From: Bacillota bacterium
GTDB taxonomy: Bacteria; Bacillota; Clostridia; Christensenellales; SZUA-584
DNA: 46,848 nucleotides
Assembly (NCBI GenBank): GCA_023391105.1
Contig: JAEWBO010000029.1
Coordinates: 1 to 46,848 of the forward strand
Direction: 5' to 3'
Positions 16,428-24,783 of this stretch are shown here, in pieces. The notes under the pieces are model-generated. The model was not told where the DNA came from, did not search any database, and saw only the letters and a program-made list of their open reading frames with translations. The translations under genes were made by a program, and so were the position numbers. The first letter of the stretch is position 1, and the number at the start of each line of letters is the position of its first letter.

Positions 16428-17350
16428 GGACGGCCTTTCTATTTCCCGGCCAAGGTGCTCAGACGATTGGCATGGGAGCGGACTTATATAATGATTTTTA
16501 CGATTACAAGCAAACGTTTGATGCATGCATGGATGGCGCGCAGCTGGATTTGAAGGCCGCGTGCTTCGAAGGTGAGAATATGGACGGCGGCGAGACGATT
16601 CAGCCTGCAATATTCGCGCATACTGTCTCTCTGCTTCAGCTCGTCAAAAAAGCGGTTGAAGAAGCCCAAGGCTATGCGGGGCTTTCGCTCGGCGAATACA
16701 GTGCGCTTTGCGCCTCAGGCGTGATCGGCGCGGCTCAGGGTGCGGCGCTGGTGCGCGAAAGAGGGCGTATCATGGACGACGCTTTTGCGCCCGGTGAGGG
16801 CGGCATGCTGTCGGTGATCGGCTTTGCGGTGGACGAAGTGGAACTGGCGATTGCAGGTGTGCCGGATGCGTATGTCGCGAACCACCTTTCGGACAAGCAG
16901 ATCGTCATCGCGGGCAGAATGGCACAGCTTAACACGCTTAAAGAAAAGTTCGAGCAGATGGGCGCCAAGATGGTGACGCTGCTCTCTGTGGCGGGCCCGT
17001 CGCATGCGCCGCTGCTTCAGGGCGCATCCGAAGCGTTTGCGAGAGTGCTGGAAACCGAAACCTTCGCAGATATGCAAGGCACTGTATATGCCAACGCACT
17101 GGGCGCGCCGTATGAAAGCGGTAGCGATGTAAAAGCGCTGCTGGCCGAGCAGATGCGCAGCCGCGTGAAGTGGCATGATTGCATCGAGCATATGATCGCA
17201 AGCGGCGTAGAGCGGTTCGTGGAGATCGGGCCGTCTAATGTGCTTTCGAAGATGCTCAAAAGGCGTGTGGACAAAGGCACCCAGGTGCATTCGGTGCGCG
17301 ATGCGGCATCGCTTAAGAAATTCTTGGATACATGTGAGGTGGGTTCATGA
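16424..17350 (+). CDS. fabD: Malonyl-CoA:ACP transacylase
   Basis: A 308-residue transacylase that loads malonate onto ACP. It has the N-terminal LFPGQGAQTIGMG, the nucleophile elbow GLSLGEYSAL (Ser88) and the catalytic His194 in AGPSHAPLL. The start at ATG 16424 overlaps the fabK stop (ATGA). The open frame from 16388 lies inside fabK and is not needed. The stop overlaps fabG, again as ATGA, giving tight coupling fabK-fabD-fabG. Confidence 0.95.
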   Translation: MRTAFLFPGQGAQTIGMGADLYNDFYDYKQTFDACMDGAQLDLKAACFEGENMDGGETIQPAIFAHTVSLLQLVKKAVEEAQGYAGLSLGEYSALCASGVIGAAQGAALVRERGRIMDDAFAPGEGGMLSVIGFAVDEVELAIAGVPDAYVANHLSDKQIVIAGRMAQLNTLKEKFEQMGAKMVTLLSVAGPSHAPLLQGASEAFARVLETETFADMQGTVYANALGAPYESGSDVKALLAEQMRSRVKWHDCIEHMIASGVERFVEIGPSNVLSKMLKRRVDKGTQVHSVRDAASLKKFLDTCEVGS

Positions 17351-18081
17351 GTCAGGTGGCATTGGTAACGGGCGCGTCCGGCGGAATCGGTCAGGCGATT
17401 GCCCTTGAGCTGGCGGCACAAGGCTTTGATATCGCGGTTCACTACAACGGCAACGAAAAAATGGCCGAGGACGTCGCGAAGCAGATAAGAGACTTGGGTC
17501 AAAAGGCTGTTTCGATACAAGCGGACTTGAGCAGCAGCGAAGGGTGTACACAGCTGATCGCGCAGTGCTTAGACGCGCTGGGCGGCCTTTACGCGCTTGT
17601 CAACAACGCTGGGATCACGGATGACGACCTGCTCATTCGCATGAGCGATGAGCAGTATACGCGCGTGATGCACGCCAACATAGACAGTTGCTTTTACTGC
17701 ACACGTGAGGCGGCATCCTATATGATCAGAAAGCGGCAGGGACGTATCGTGAACATCACGTCGGTGGTGGGCATTATGGGCAACGCAGGGCAGACGAATT
17801 ACGCGGCGTCCAAGGCGGCGATGATCGGGCTGACGAAGGCTTGCGCGAAGGAAGTAGGCGGACGCGGCATCTGTGTAAACGCGGTGGCTCCCGGCTTCAT
17901 TGAAACGGCCATGACACACGATTTGAGCGATGATCTTAAGGATAAAATGAAGCAGTCGATCGTGCTAAAGCGGTTCGGCGTGCCCGCGGATGTGGCCAAT
18001 CTGGTGGCATTTCTGTGCAGTGACCGCGCCGCGTATATCACCGGTCAGGCGCTTGTGGTAGATGGTGGTATGGTGATTTAG
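17347..18081 (+). CDS. fabG: 3-oxoacyl-ACP reductase
   Basis: A 244-residue short-chain dehydrogenase. It shows the nucleotide-binding TGASGGIG (about 8-15), NNAG (87-90) and the catalytic Ser139-Tyr152-Lys156 (NITSVVG, YAASK). It is NADPH-type by family and reduces beta-ketoacyl-ACP. It overlaps fabD by 4 nt. The family is broad, but the operon context makes FabG secure. Confidence 0.95.
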   Translation: MSQVALVTGASGGIGQAIALELAAQGFDIAVHYNGNEKMAEDVAKQIRDLGQKAVSIQADLSSSEGCTQLIAQCLDALGGLYALVNNAGITDDDLLIRMSDEQYTRVMHANIDSCFYCTREAASYMIRKRQGRIVNITSVVGIMGNAGQTNYAASKAAMIGLTKACAKEVGGRGICVNAVAPGFIETAMTHDLSDDLKDKMKQSIVLKRFGVPADVANLVAFLCSDRAAYITGQALVVDGGMVI

Positions 18082-18100
18082 TTTTCATGATGGAGGTCAT

Positions 18101-19339
18101 ATGAAAAATAAAGTTGTTATTACCGGTATGGGCGCGGTGTCGCCCATCGGTTTGGATGCGGCTTCATCCTTTAAAGCCGCGATTGACGGCGTTTGCGGAA
18201 TCAGCTTGGCAGAATGCTTTGACGCGGAGCTGACAGGCATTTATGTGGCGGGGCAGGTCAAGGACTTTGACCCCGCGCAGTATATCACCAAACGAGAGCA
18301 AAAGCGCATGGCACGCTTTACGCTTTTCGCGATGACCGCGGCGCTGCAGGCATGGGAGCAGAGCGGCATGGAAGGCAGCAGCTTTGATGACGAACGCGTC
18401 GGTGTGATACTCGGCAGCGGTATGGGCGGCCTTGACACCATCTGTGAACAGTATGACGAGCTCAAGTTAAACGGCCCTCGCAGTGTGTCGTCGCTGTTTA
18501 TCCCCAAGTGCATCATCAACACCACGGCAGGGCAGATCAGCATCAGGCTGGGGCTGCACGGCATTTGTCTCTCTGTGGTGACGGCGTGCTCAACAGGCAC
18601 GGACGCGATCGGACAGGCGCTTTACGCGGTGCGTGAAGGGCGTATGGACGCGGTGCTTGTGGGCGGCGCGGAATCCGTGATGAACGAGCTGGCTGTGCAG
18701 GGATTTCATCAAATGCAGGCAATCACGGAAAGCGCCGATCCCAATCGGGCAAGCATACCTTTTGACAAGGACAGATCAGGCTTCGTGATGGGCGAGGGCG
18801 CGGCGTTTATGCTGATTGAGAGCGAAGAACACGCCAAAAAGCGCAGCGCGAAGATACTTGGTGAGGTGGCGGGCTACGCGCAGACATGCGACGCGTACCA
18901 TATTACCGCACCGCAGCCCGAGGGCAAGTATGCCGCGAGAGCCATGGAACTGGCGATTGAGGACGCGGGCATTGATAAAACGCAGGTCGGCTATGTGAAC
19001 GCGCACGGCACAAGCACGCCGCTTAACGATGTGGGCGAGAGCGCGGCGATTGAGCTGTGCTTCGGCGACCACGCCAAGCAGCTGCTCGTGAGCTCCACAA
19101 AGTCGATGACGGGGCATATGCTGGGCGCGGCAGGCGCGTTTGAAGCGGTGATCACCGCGATGGCGCTGAGCGAAGGCATAGCGCCGCCGACGATTGGTCT
19201 GGAGACGGAAGGCGAGGGCTGTAACCTTGATTACGTGAAGGGCAAGGCGCGCAAGATGGACACCGGCTATGCCATTTCCAACTCGTTTGGCTTCGGCGGA
19301 CATAACAGCTGCGTGGTGCTTGCCAAAACACAAGGATAG
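18101..19339 (+). CDS. fabF: 3-oxoacyl-ACP synthase II (KAS II)
   Basis: A 412-residue elongating condensing enzyme. The catalytic triad is Cys163 (VTACSTGTDA) with His in NAHGTSTPLND and His in KSMTGHMLGAAG. The C-terminal FGFGGHN motif is present. A ribosome-binding site (GGAGG) precedes the ATG. It is the only elongating ketosynthase in this operon, so it probably handles every cycle after FabH. Confidence 0.96.
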   Translation: MKNKVVITGMGAVSPIGLDAASSFKAAIDGVCGISLAECFDAELTGIYVAGQVKDFDPAQYITKREQKRMARFTLFAMTAALQAWEQSGMEGSSFDDERVGVILGSGMGGLDTICEQYDELKLNGPRSVSSLFIPKCIINTTAGQISIRLGLHGICLSVVTACSTGTDAIGQALYAVREGRMDAVLVGGAESVMNELAVQGFHQMQAITESADPNRASIPFDKDRSGFVMGEGAAFMLIESEEHAKKRSAKILGEVAGYAQTCDAYHITAPQPEGKYAARAMELAIEDAGIDKTQVGYVNAHGTSTPLNDVGESAAIELCFGDHAKQLLVSSTKSMTGHMLGAAGAFEAVITAMALSEGIAPPTIGLETEGEGCNLDYVKGKARKMDTGYAISNSFGFGGHNSCVVLAKTQG

Positions 19340-19347
19340 GAGACGTT

Positions 19348-19779
19348 ATGCTGAATATCGAACAGATCAAACAAATATTGCCCCACAGGGAACCATTTCT
19401 GATGGTGGACAGGGTGGACGAACTGGAGCCGGGTGTGAAAGCGACCGGGGTCAAGGCCGTCAGCGGCAACGAATGGTTTTTCATGGGGCATTTTGCGGAT
19501 AAAAAGGTAATGCCCGGTGTGCTCATCGTTGAGGCGATTGCACAGATGGGCGGCATTGCGCTGCTGACCATGGAAGAGATGAAGGGCAAGCTCGCGTTTT
19601 TGGGTCGTATTAAAAACGCGCGTTTTCGTGAGCAGGTGGTGCCGGGAGATTCGCTCGTCCTCGAAGCGGCCATCGAAACGGTGAAGGAGAGCATTGGTGT
19701 CGGCAGCGGCAAAGCCTACGTGAACGGCAAACTTGCTGCGAGCTGCGAGCTCGTGTTCGCGCTCGGCGAAGCGGAATAA
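19348..19779 (+). CDS. fabZ: 3-hydroxyacyl-ACP dehydratase
   Basis: A 143-residue hot-dog-fold dehydratase. It has the PHREPFLMVDRV signature, catalytic His48 (FFMGHFADKKVMPGVL) and Glu62 (VEAIAQMGG). It dehydrates beta-hydroxyacyl-ACP. It is the last gene of the operon, 8 bp after fabF, followed by a folded repeat-like element and a terminator. No FabA, FabM or isomerase is present in the window, so the route to unsaturated fatty acids is not visible. Confidence 0.95.
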   Translation: MLNIEQIKQILPHREPFLMVDRVDELEPGVKATGVKAVSGNEWFFMGHFADKKVMPGVLIVEAIAQMGGIALLTMEEMKGKLAFLGRIKNARFREQVVPGDSLVLEAAIETVKESIGVGSGKAYVNGKLAASCELVFALGEAE

Positions 19780-19814
19780 CGGTTTATTGTAATCAAAGAA
19801 ATCCGGCAATTGAC

Positions 19815-19904
19815 GGAGGGAGTGACCGGTTTTCAATTCCCTCCCCAGTCGCCTATGGGTGACAGCCCCCGTTCCACCCCTTCGGGGTAGTCGTATGAGG
19901 GGGC
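19815..19904. repeat. Multi-hairpin element between fabZ and its terminator
   Basis: About 90 bp that folds into consecutive stems: ggaggga/tccctcc (19815-19821, 19838-19844), a gtcgcc/gggtgac stem near 19848-19863, and an acccc/ggggt hairpin inside ccccc/ggggg arms (about 19866-19903). The gtcgcc...gggtgacagccccc wording resembles short interspersed palindromic repeats common in Clostridia, recalled from general knowledge and not searched. Confidence 0.5.
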
Positions 19905-19930
19905 CGCTTTGCAAGTTTTATTAATATACT

Positions 19931-19961
19931 ACAGCCATCCGAAAGGGTGGTTGTTTTTTTA
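19931..19961 (+). terminator. Rho-independent terminator of the acc-fab operon
   Basis: A 10-bp stem (19931-19940 with 19945-19954), a GAAA loop and a T7 run. The stem has several G-U pairs. It lies about 150 bp after the fabZ stop. Confidence 0.85.
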
Positions 19962-20145
19962 TTGAAGCAAAATTATGCCATATACAAACTGACAAATATA
20001 ACAAAATAATGCTACGTTATGCTAATAATATGAATACGCAAATGATTCTTGGTGTACTATACTAGGAATAAACATCTCGTATGACTTTTTAACCTTATTG
20101 CTTTAAATAACTTTCAAAGCTCTCTGTTGACATAGGGGGAAGCAG

Positions 20146-21597
20146 ATGAAAAGCATATTCAGCCGCACCGCAAATAGCCTTTGGTATCATAAGAGAAGAA
20201 ACATACTGATCACGGTCTGGTTTTTCCTACTGCTGTTCTTATTGATCTCGGTGACCATTATCAGCATCGCTTCCAGTCAGCAGGTTGATTATCTGAACGC
20301 GAACGTGGGCAACTGCGTGATGATGACAAAAATCAGTGAGGGTGTGGATGGGATGGAAGGCCCCTTTTACACCAAAGAAGCCGATCAGCTCAAAACCCTG
20401 ACTTTCGTTCGGGACTGCAACATGGTTGGGTTCGGCATCGGCAATTTGGTCGATACGATTCCGGTCGTAAAGGATGAGGAATTATATGCAAGAGTTCAGG
20501 AAGGTTCGAAAACAGATGGATATACAATTGACACTTGCTCGCTGATTGGCTTAATCAATACCGAAACTTATACGCTCTTTACGAGTGCGGGGTTCACCCT
20601 TTCGGAGGGAAAGCACATTACCGCCGATGACGCCGAGCAAAAAGTTGCGGTGATTTCCAGCGCGCTGGCTAAGAAAAACGGCCTGAAGCTTGGAGACAGC
20701 ATCGGTGTGACCGGCTCAAACGTCGATAAGGAAATGTCCGGTGATCCTGGCACGCTGACGTTGACCATCATCGGCCTGTTTGACTATCCTAAGACGTCAA
20801 GCTTGTATGAAAAGGACATATCTCCTGTATTCCCCTATGATCTGCCCGCAAATTATGTCTTTATTCCGAGCGATACGCTAACGCCTTTCAGTTTTTTTTA
20901 TTCACCGATGCGCATGTATGTTTACCTCCAGGGTTCAGAGCAGATAGAAGATTACATCGATAAGATCAAAGACGAAATGGGAGAAGGAACCACAGGGACG
21001 ATATTTGGTCCGCTCACGTATACCTATACGTGGGATGAACAGTGGGTTTCCACCGTCAGCAAGCCCGCAGAAGAGATTAGCAGCATGGCCGCCACAACAG
21101 CGGTGGGGCTTGGCATTGGTATCTTTGTCATTATACTGCTGATATATGCGTTGCTGCTCAATGGCAAGAAGTATGAAATGGGCATTTATCTGTCTCTCGG
21201 CGAATCGAAGGTTAAGCTTGTGATCCAAACCGTACTCGAAGAGCTGACCCTGATACTGGTGGCTTTGGTGCTGGCAGTTTCTTTAGGGATTATTTCCGCG
21301 CCAAGCATCAGCAGCGTTGTCATGGACAAACCGGCTTACGAGACAAACGCTGCAATAGAGCAACAACGCGACGAGCTTGTGCGATATGAATATCATGGCG
21401 CATATAATATTGCGGGCGATATCAACTCATCGCGGGCAACTTATTTTTATGTCAACGACCAACTGAACATCGGGGACAGTTTTGGTGTATTTATGATTTA
21501 TGCAGTCATGGGGATCGTTTTGATTATCGCGGCTCTGGCGGCACAGGTGATGCTTTTTCTGCGCAAAAGTCCTGCAAGATTATTGCTATCAAATTGA
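20146..21597 (+). CDS. ABC transporter permease, FtsX/MacB-like (1)
   Basis: A 483-residue membrane protein. It has an N-terminal transmembrane helix (about 20-42), a large extracytoplasmic domain (about 45-310) with EGKHITADDAEQKVAVISSA typical of the MacB periplasmic core, and three C-terminal helices (about 315-480). The cytoplasmic segment GIYLSLGESKVKLVIQ between helices fits the FtsX-family coupling region. A strong GGGGGAAG ribosome-binding site precedes the ATG. The second permease starts 14 bp later and the ATPase follows, forming a three-gene exporter. Substrates of such systems include peptides, antibiotics and lipoproteins. No sensor kinase pair adjoins it, so nothing in the neighbourhood points to bacitracin-type sensing. 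Confidence 0.85.
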   Translation: MKSIFSRTANSLWYHKRRNILITVWFFLLLFLLISVTIISIASSQQVDYLNANVGNCVMMTKISEGVDGMEGPFYTKEADQLKTLTFVRDCNMVGFGIGNLVDTIPVVKDEELYARVQEGSKTDGYTIDTCSLIGLINTETYTLFTSAGFTLSEGKHITADDAEQKVAVISSALAKKNGLKLGDSIGVTGSNVDKEMSGDPGTLTLTIIGLFDYPKTSSLYEKDISPVFPYDLPANYVFIPSDTLTPFSFFYSPMRMYVYLQGSEQIEDYIDKIKDEMGEGTTGTIFGPLTYTYTWDEQWVSTVSKPAEEISSMAATTAVGLGIGIFVIILLIYALLLNGKKYEMGIYLSLGESKVKLVIQTVLEELTLILVALVLAVSLGIISAPSISSVVMDKPAYETNAAIEQQRDELVRYEYHGAYNIAGDINSSRATYFYVNDQLNIGDSFGVFMIYAVMGIVLIIAALAAQVMLFLRKSPARLLLSN

Positions 21598-21611
21598 TGA
21601 AGGGGTAGATC

Positions 21612-22868
21612 ATGGGCTTTATCAAACGTGCTATATTTAGCAGCATTCATCATAAAAAACGCTTCATTTTGATGTTGCTGATATTATTGATTGCGTCGGT
21701 ATCCTTGCAGGTCTCCTATCAGATTCGTGCGGCCGCAGCGGAATCCGTTGTGCAAATCAGAAAAGATATTGGAGCGTCCGTCATTGTGCATATGACGGAT
21801 ATGGGGTTATCCGGGCGCGAACAGGCCGCGTTTTTTCCGTATGATGCTGCGCAGGAGATTTCCGGATTGCCCGAAGTGAAACAGAGCCATTATATCAGCA
21901 TGGTCAATGTTTTGAGCGACAATATAAAGGGAGAAGAACATTACGAAGAATTCGTTGAGCAAAATTATCCGGGCTTGGGAGATTTCACATTGGTCGGCGT
22001 GTCGGATATGCAGTCCTTCTGGAATTTTAAATCAGGCAAGGATGATGTGATAGAAGGACGGTTCTTATCGCCCGGAGAGACCGGAACAGCCGCGGTTTTA
22101 AGCCAGCGTGTCTTCAATTTCAATGTTCTTAGATTTGGAGACACGTTCAGCGTCTCCTCTTACTTTAATAATGATCTGAGGGCTGAACTGGAAGTGATCG
22201 GCATGCATTCGGGAGACGATTTAAATTTGGTGCCTGGGTCTTCCTGCAATATCAACTATATCTATGCACCACTCGAGGTTGCCTTAAATTTATCAGGAGT
22301 CAATGGGATCACGGAGGCGGAATATTCGCTGAGCGATCCCGCTGTTTTCGATGCGTTTCTGGGCAAGGCAAAGGCTATCGCTGAAGAAAACGACTTAAAT
22401 CTGGTGTTCATCAATAACAATCTCGATTTTTTGCTTGCGTCCACCGCCCTCAATAGCCTCATTAAAACCTGTGATGCGATTTTCATCACAGTCATTGCCA
22501 TGTCGGCGATAATATTGAGCCTGCTCGTGATTTACCTGATGAACGACCGCCTTTTCGAAATCGGCGTATTGGTCTCGCTAGGGGAAAGCCGATACAAGAT
22601 CAGTCTGCAGATGATACTTGAAATATTGATGCCTGCGCTTATCGCCATCAATATCGGCGCTATTGTGTCAAGCGTCATCATACCCGCTGTGGGTAAATCG
22701 GTCGCGGCGAGCATGCAGATTGATCAGACACTGACATCGACAGATGTCGGCGCGCTGTTCTTGCTGGCAAATATCTGCGGCATACTGCTGGTGATTATTG
22801 CGTCGATCATACCGACGGTCGCGATCAGAAAGTACACCCCCAAGCAGATTATGCAGACCTTTAAATAA
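21612..22868 (+). CDS. ABC transporter permease, FtsX/MacB-like (2)
   Basis: A 418-residue protein with the same topology as its neighbour: one N-terminal helix (about 18-36), an extracytoplasmic domain (about 40-285) and three C-terminal helices. The coupling segment FEIGVLVSLGESRYKISLQM parallels the first permease, so the two are paralogues and probably form a heterodimer. It is preceded by AAGGGG. The ATPase gene starts 25 bp after the stop. Confidence 0.85.
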   Translation: MGFIKRAIFSSIHHKKRFILMLLILLIASVSLQVSYQIRAAAAESVVQIRKDIGASVIVHMTDMGLSGREQAAFFPYDAAQEISGLPEVKQSHYISMVNVLSDNIKGEEHYEEFVEQNYPGLGDFTLVGVSDMQSFWNFKSGKDDVIEGRFLSPGETGTAAVLSQRVFNFNVLRFGDTFSVSSYFNNDLRAELEVIGMHSGDDLNLVPGSSCNINYIYAPLEVALNLSGVNGITEAEYSLSDPAVFDAFLGKAKAIAEENDLNLVFINNNLDFLLASTALNSLIKTCDAIFITVIAMSAIILSLLVIYLMNDRLFEIGVLVSLGESRYKISLQMILEILMPALIAINIGAIVSSVIIPAVGKSVAASMQIDQTLTSTDVGALFLLANICGILLVIIASIIPTVAIRKYTPKQIMQTFK

Positions 22869-22893
22869 CGACTCTGAGAAACGGAGAAAAGCG

Positions 22894-23568
22894 ATGAATA
22901 CGATACTGGAACTCAAAAACGTTGACTACTATTATCCGACAAAGGCAGCAAATATCGATATTCTCAAGGACGCGAGCTTTTGCTTTGAGCAGGGTAAGCT
23001 TTACTCCATTATTGGACCTTCCGGCTCCGGCAAGACCACGACGCTGTCGCTGCTCGGCGCGCTCGAGACGCCCAAGCAAGGGAGCATAAGCTATAAGGAT
23101 CGCGACATACAGGAGATCGGCATGGCACGATACAGAAAGGATCACTTGGGGTTTGTGTTTCAGGCGTACAACCTGCTTACCTATCTTTCGGCGGTTCAGA
23201 ATGTGCTCATCGCGATGAGCATTTCGGGCAGTGCAGAAGGCGAGGCCAAGGCATCGGAACTGCTCAAAAGTACGGGGCTTGATGAATCGCTGTTCAAACG
23301 GCTGCCCAACTACTTATCCGGCGGAGAGCAGCAACGCGTGGCGATTGCACGGGCCATCTCGACCGGCGCGGATATCATCATCGCCGATGAACCGACAGGT
23401 AATCTTGATAAGGCAACAGCGCTCGATATCGTGGGGCTGTTTGATGATCTTGCGCATAAAGAAGGTAAGTGCGTGATTGTGGCCACCCATTCGGACTACT
23501 TTCACAGCATCGCTGACTGCATTGTGACGCTGGACAATAAAATGCTTGTAAAGGTCTCAGGCAGCTGA
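22894..23568 (+). CDS. ABC transporter ATP-binding protein (LolD/MacB type)
   Basis: A 224-residue ATPase with Walker A GPSGSGKTT (about residue 40), Q-loop FVFQAYNLL, signature LSGGEQQRVAIARA, Walker B IIIADEPTGNLD and H-loop VATHS. The wording NLL in the Q-loop region and DEPTGNLD are typical of the MacB/LolD/FtsE branch. The start at ATG 22894 is preferred; the frame extends back into the permease gene but lacks similarity there. It powers the two permeases encoded upstream. A terminator follows 30 bp after the stop. Confidence 0.93.
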   Translation: MNTILELKNVDYYYPTKAANIDILKDASFCFEQGKLYSIIGPSGSGKTTTLSLLGALETPKQGSISYKDRDIQEIGMARYRKDHLGFVFQAYNLLTYLSAVQNVLIAMSISGSAEGEAKASELLKSTGLDESLFKRLPNYLSGGEQQRVAIARAISTGADIIIADEPTGNLDKATALDIVGLFDDLAHKEGKCVIVATHSDYFHSIADCIVTLDNKMLVKVSGS

Positions 23569-23598
23569 TAGAAACGTTTGGGCATAATAGAATCTCGG

Positions 23599-23629
23599 GC
23601 TGCTCACATCCGAGCAGCTTTTGTTTTTT
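23599..23629 (+). terminator. Rho-independent terminator of the ABC exporter operon
   Basis: A perfect 7-bp GC-rich stem (23599-23605 with 23612-23618), a 6-nt loop and a T-rich tail (TTTTGTTTTTT). Confidence 0.85.
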
Positions 23630-23992
23630 CGCATGTCTTCAAGTTTTTCGAAGCGGGCAGATGATGGCCTTTGCCGGACAGACAACCGCGCATCGGCAGA
23701 AGCGGACGAATGGGATTTTGCCGAATTCAGCTTCTCGATTGTTTGTTGGGTGAGCAATAGGCGTGATCGATGCTCATGCAGCAGGCTCCTTATTTTCGAT
23801 GTTATATTGAATTGTGCGGGGGTAGGCGTTTCTGCGCGTGTATCAAGCTATACTAAGGTTTAATTAATAGGTATAATATAGGCAGAAATCTTTTTGTCGA
23901 GAATTGCGAAAACGGTTATTATGACCTATGATGAGAACAAAAGGTTTAAATCAAGAAATGCTGCTGCTGAGCAACGATAACGGGAGGTTGGC
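23630..23992. other. Intergenic region upstream of the AlkD-like gene
   Basis: About 360 bp without a convincing gene. An 80-codon open frame (23621-23863) starts inside the terminator, lacks a ribosome-binding site and has a Cys/Ser/Arg-rich composition unlike real proteins here. A promoter for the next gene is likely: TTGTCG (23894-23899), 17 bp, TATTAT (23917-23922). Confidence 0.5.
23894..23922 (+). promoter_or_regulatory. Promoter candidate of the AlkD-like gene
   Basis: TTGTCG, 17-bp spacer, TATTAT; about 70 bp upstream of the ATG. A second TATAAT (23872-23877) has no clear -35 partner. Confidence 0.45.
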
Positions 23993-24637
23993 ATGGATAT
24001 TTTTCAAAGCTTTTATGACGCTGCAGACAGCAAAATGGCGGCGGGAATGGCTGCTTATATGAAGAACCAGTTTGCGTTCCTCGGCTTGCAAAAACCGCGG
24101 CGCGCCGCATTAAGCCGCAGTTTTCTGGTTCAGAAGAAAAAAGAGGCGGCTGTGGACTGGGATTTCATCTGTCGGTGTTTTGAGATGCCCGAGCGCGAGT
24201 TCCAATATATTGCTATCGATTATCTGATTGCCGTGAAAGGCCGTCTGCAAGCGAATGATCTTGGTCGTATTGAAACGCTTATCATCACAAAATCGTGGTG
24301 GGACACCGTGGATTTGCTGGCTGGTGTGGCGGGAGACATCATTCTGCGGCATGATGAAATGAAAGACAAGGTCGTGGCAAAGTGGATGCAAAGCGACAAC
24401 CTTTGGTTAAGACGCGTGTCGATATTGTTTCAGCTCAAATACAAGGATAGCACGGATACGGCGTTTCTGTCTCGCGCGATATTGAAAAACGGTGATACAA
24501 AGGATTTCTTCCTCAACAAGGCGATTGGCTGGGCGCTGCGCGAGTATTCCAAAACTGATGCCGAATGGGTGAGGCGTTTTATCAATGCGCACAGTTTGAA
24601 CGCGTTAAGCGTCAGGGAAGCAAGCAAATACCTGTAG
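23993..24637 (+). CDS. DNA alkylation repair protein (AlkD-like HEAT-repeat glycosylase)
   Basis: A 214-residue all-helical protein. The segment KSWWDTVDLLAG holds the Trp/Asp cluster of AlkD, which contacts alkylated bases and catalyses excision of N3- and N7-alkylpurines. Other family wording is QFAFLGLQKPRR near the N-terminus, LWLRRVSILFQLKYK and FFLNKAIGWALREYSKTD. The length is slightly below the usual 220-240. A good GGGAGG ribosome-binding site precedes the ATG. It is a single-gene unit; nothing nearby suggests an SOS or Ada regulator. Confidence 0.88.
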   Translation: MDIFQSFYDAADSKMAAGMAAYMKNQFAFLGLQKPRRAALSRSFLVQKKKEAAVDWDFICRCFEMPEREFQYIAIDYLIAVKGRLQANDLGRIETLIITKSWWDTVDLLAGVAGDIILRHDEMKDKVVAKWMQSDNLWLRRVSILFQLKYKDSTDTAFLSRAILKNGDTKDFFLNKAIGWALREYSKTDAEWVRRFINAHSLNALSVREASKYL

Positions 24638-24657
24638 TTGAAACTGAAATCCATAAA

Positions 24658-24685
24658 AAGAGGTAAGTCGTTTGGCATACCTCTT
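24658..24685. repeat. Hairpin after the AlkD-like gene
   Basis: A perfect 8-bp inverted repeat (24658-24665 with 24678-24685) with a 12-nt loop. No T-run follows on the plus strand, so termination would be weak. It may be a degraded terminator. Confidence 0.4.
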
Positions 24686-24783
24686 GAACCGTTGTGTATC
24701 AGCTATCTTTGGAAAAATGAGATAGCCGTGCTGCCAGGGTTGTTTTGTGAGATAAATGGTAAGAAAGAAGGGGTGTATGCATA

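Noticed and set aside
23621..23863. 80-residue open frame on the plus strand
   Set aside because: It starts in the terminator of the ABC operon, has no ribosome-binding site and a Cys/Ser/Arg-rich composition not typical of a protein.
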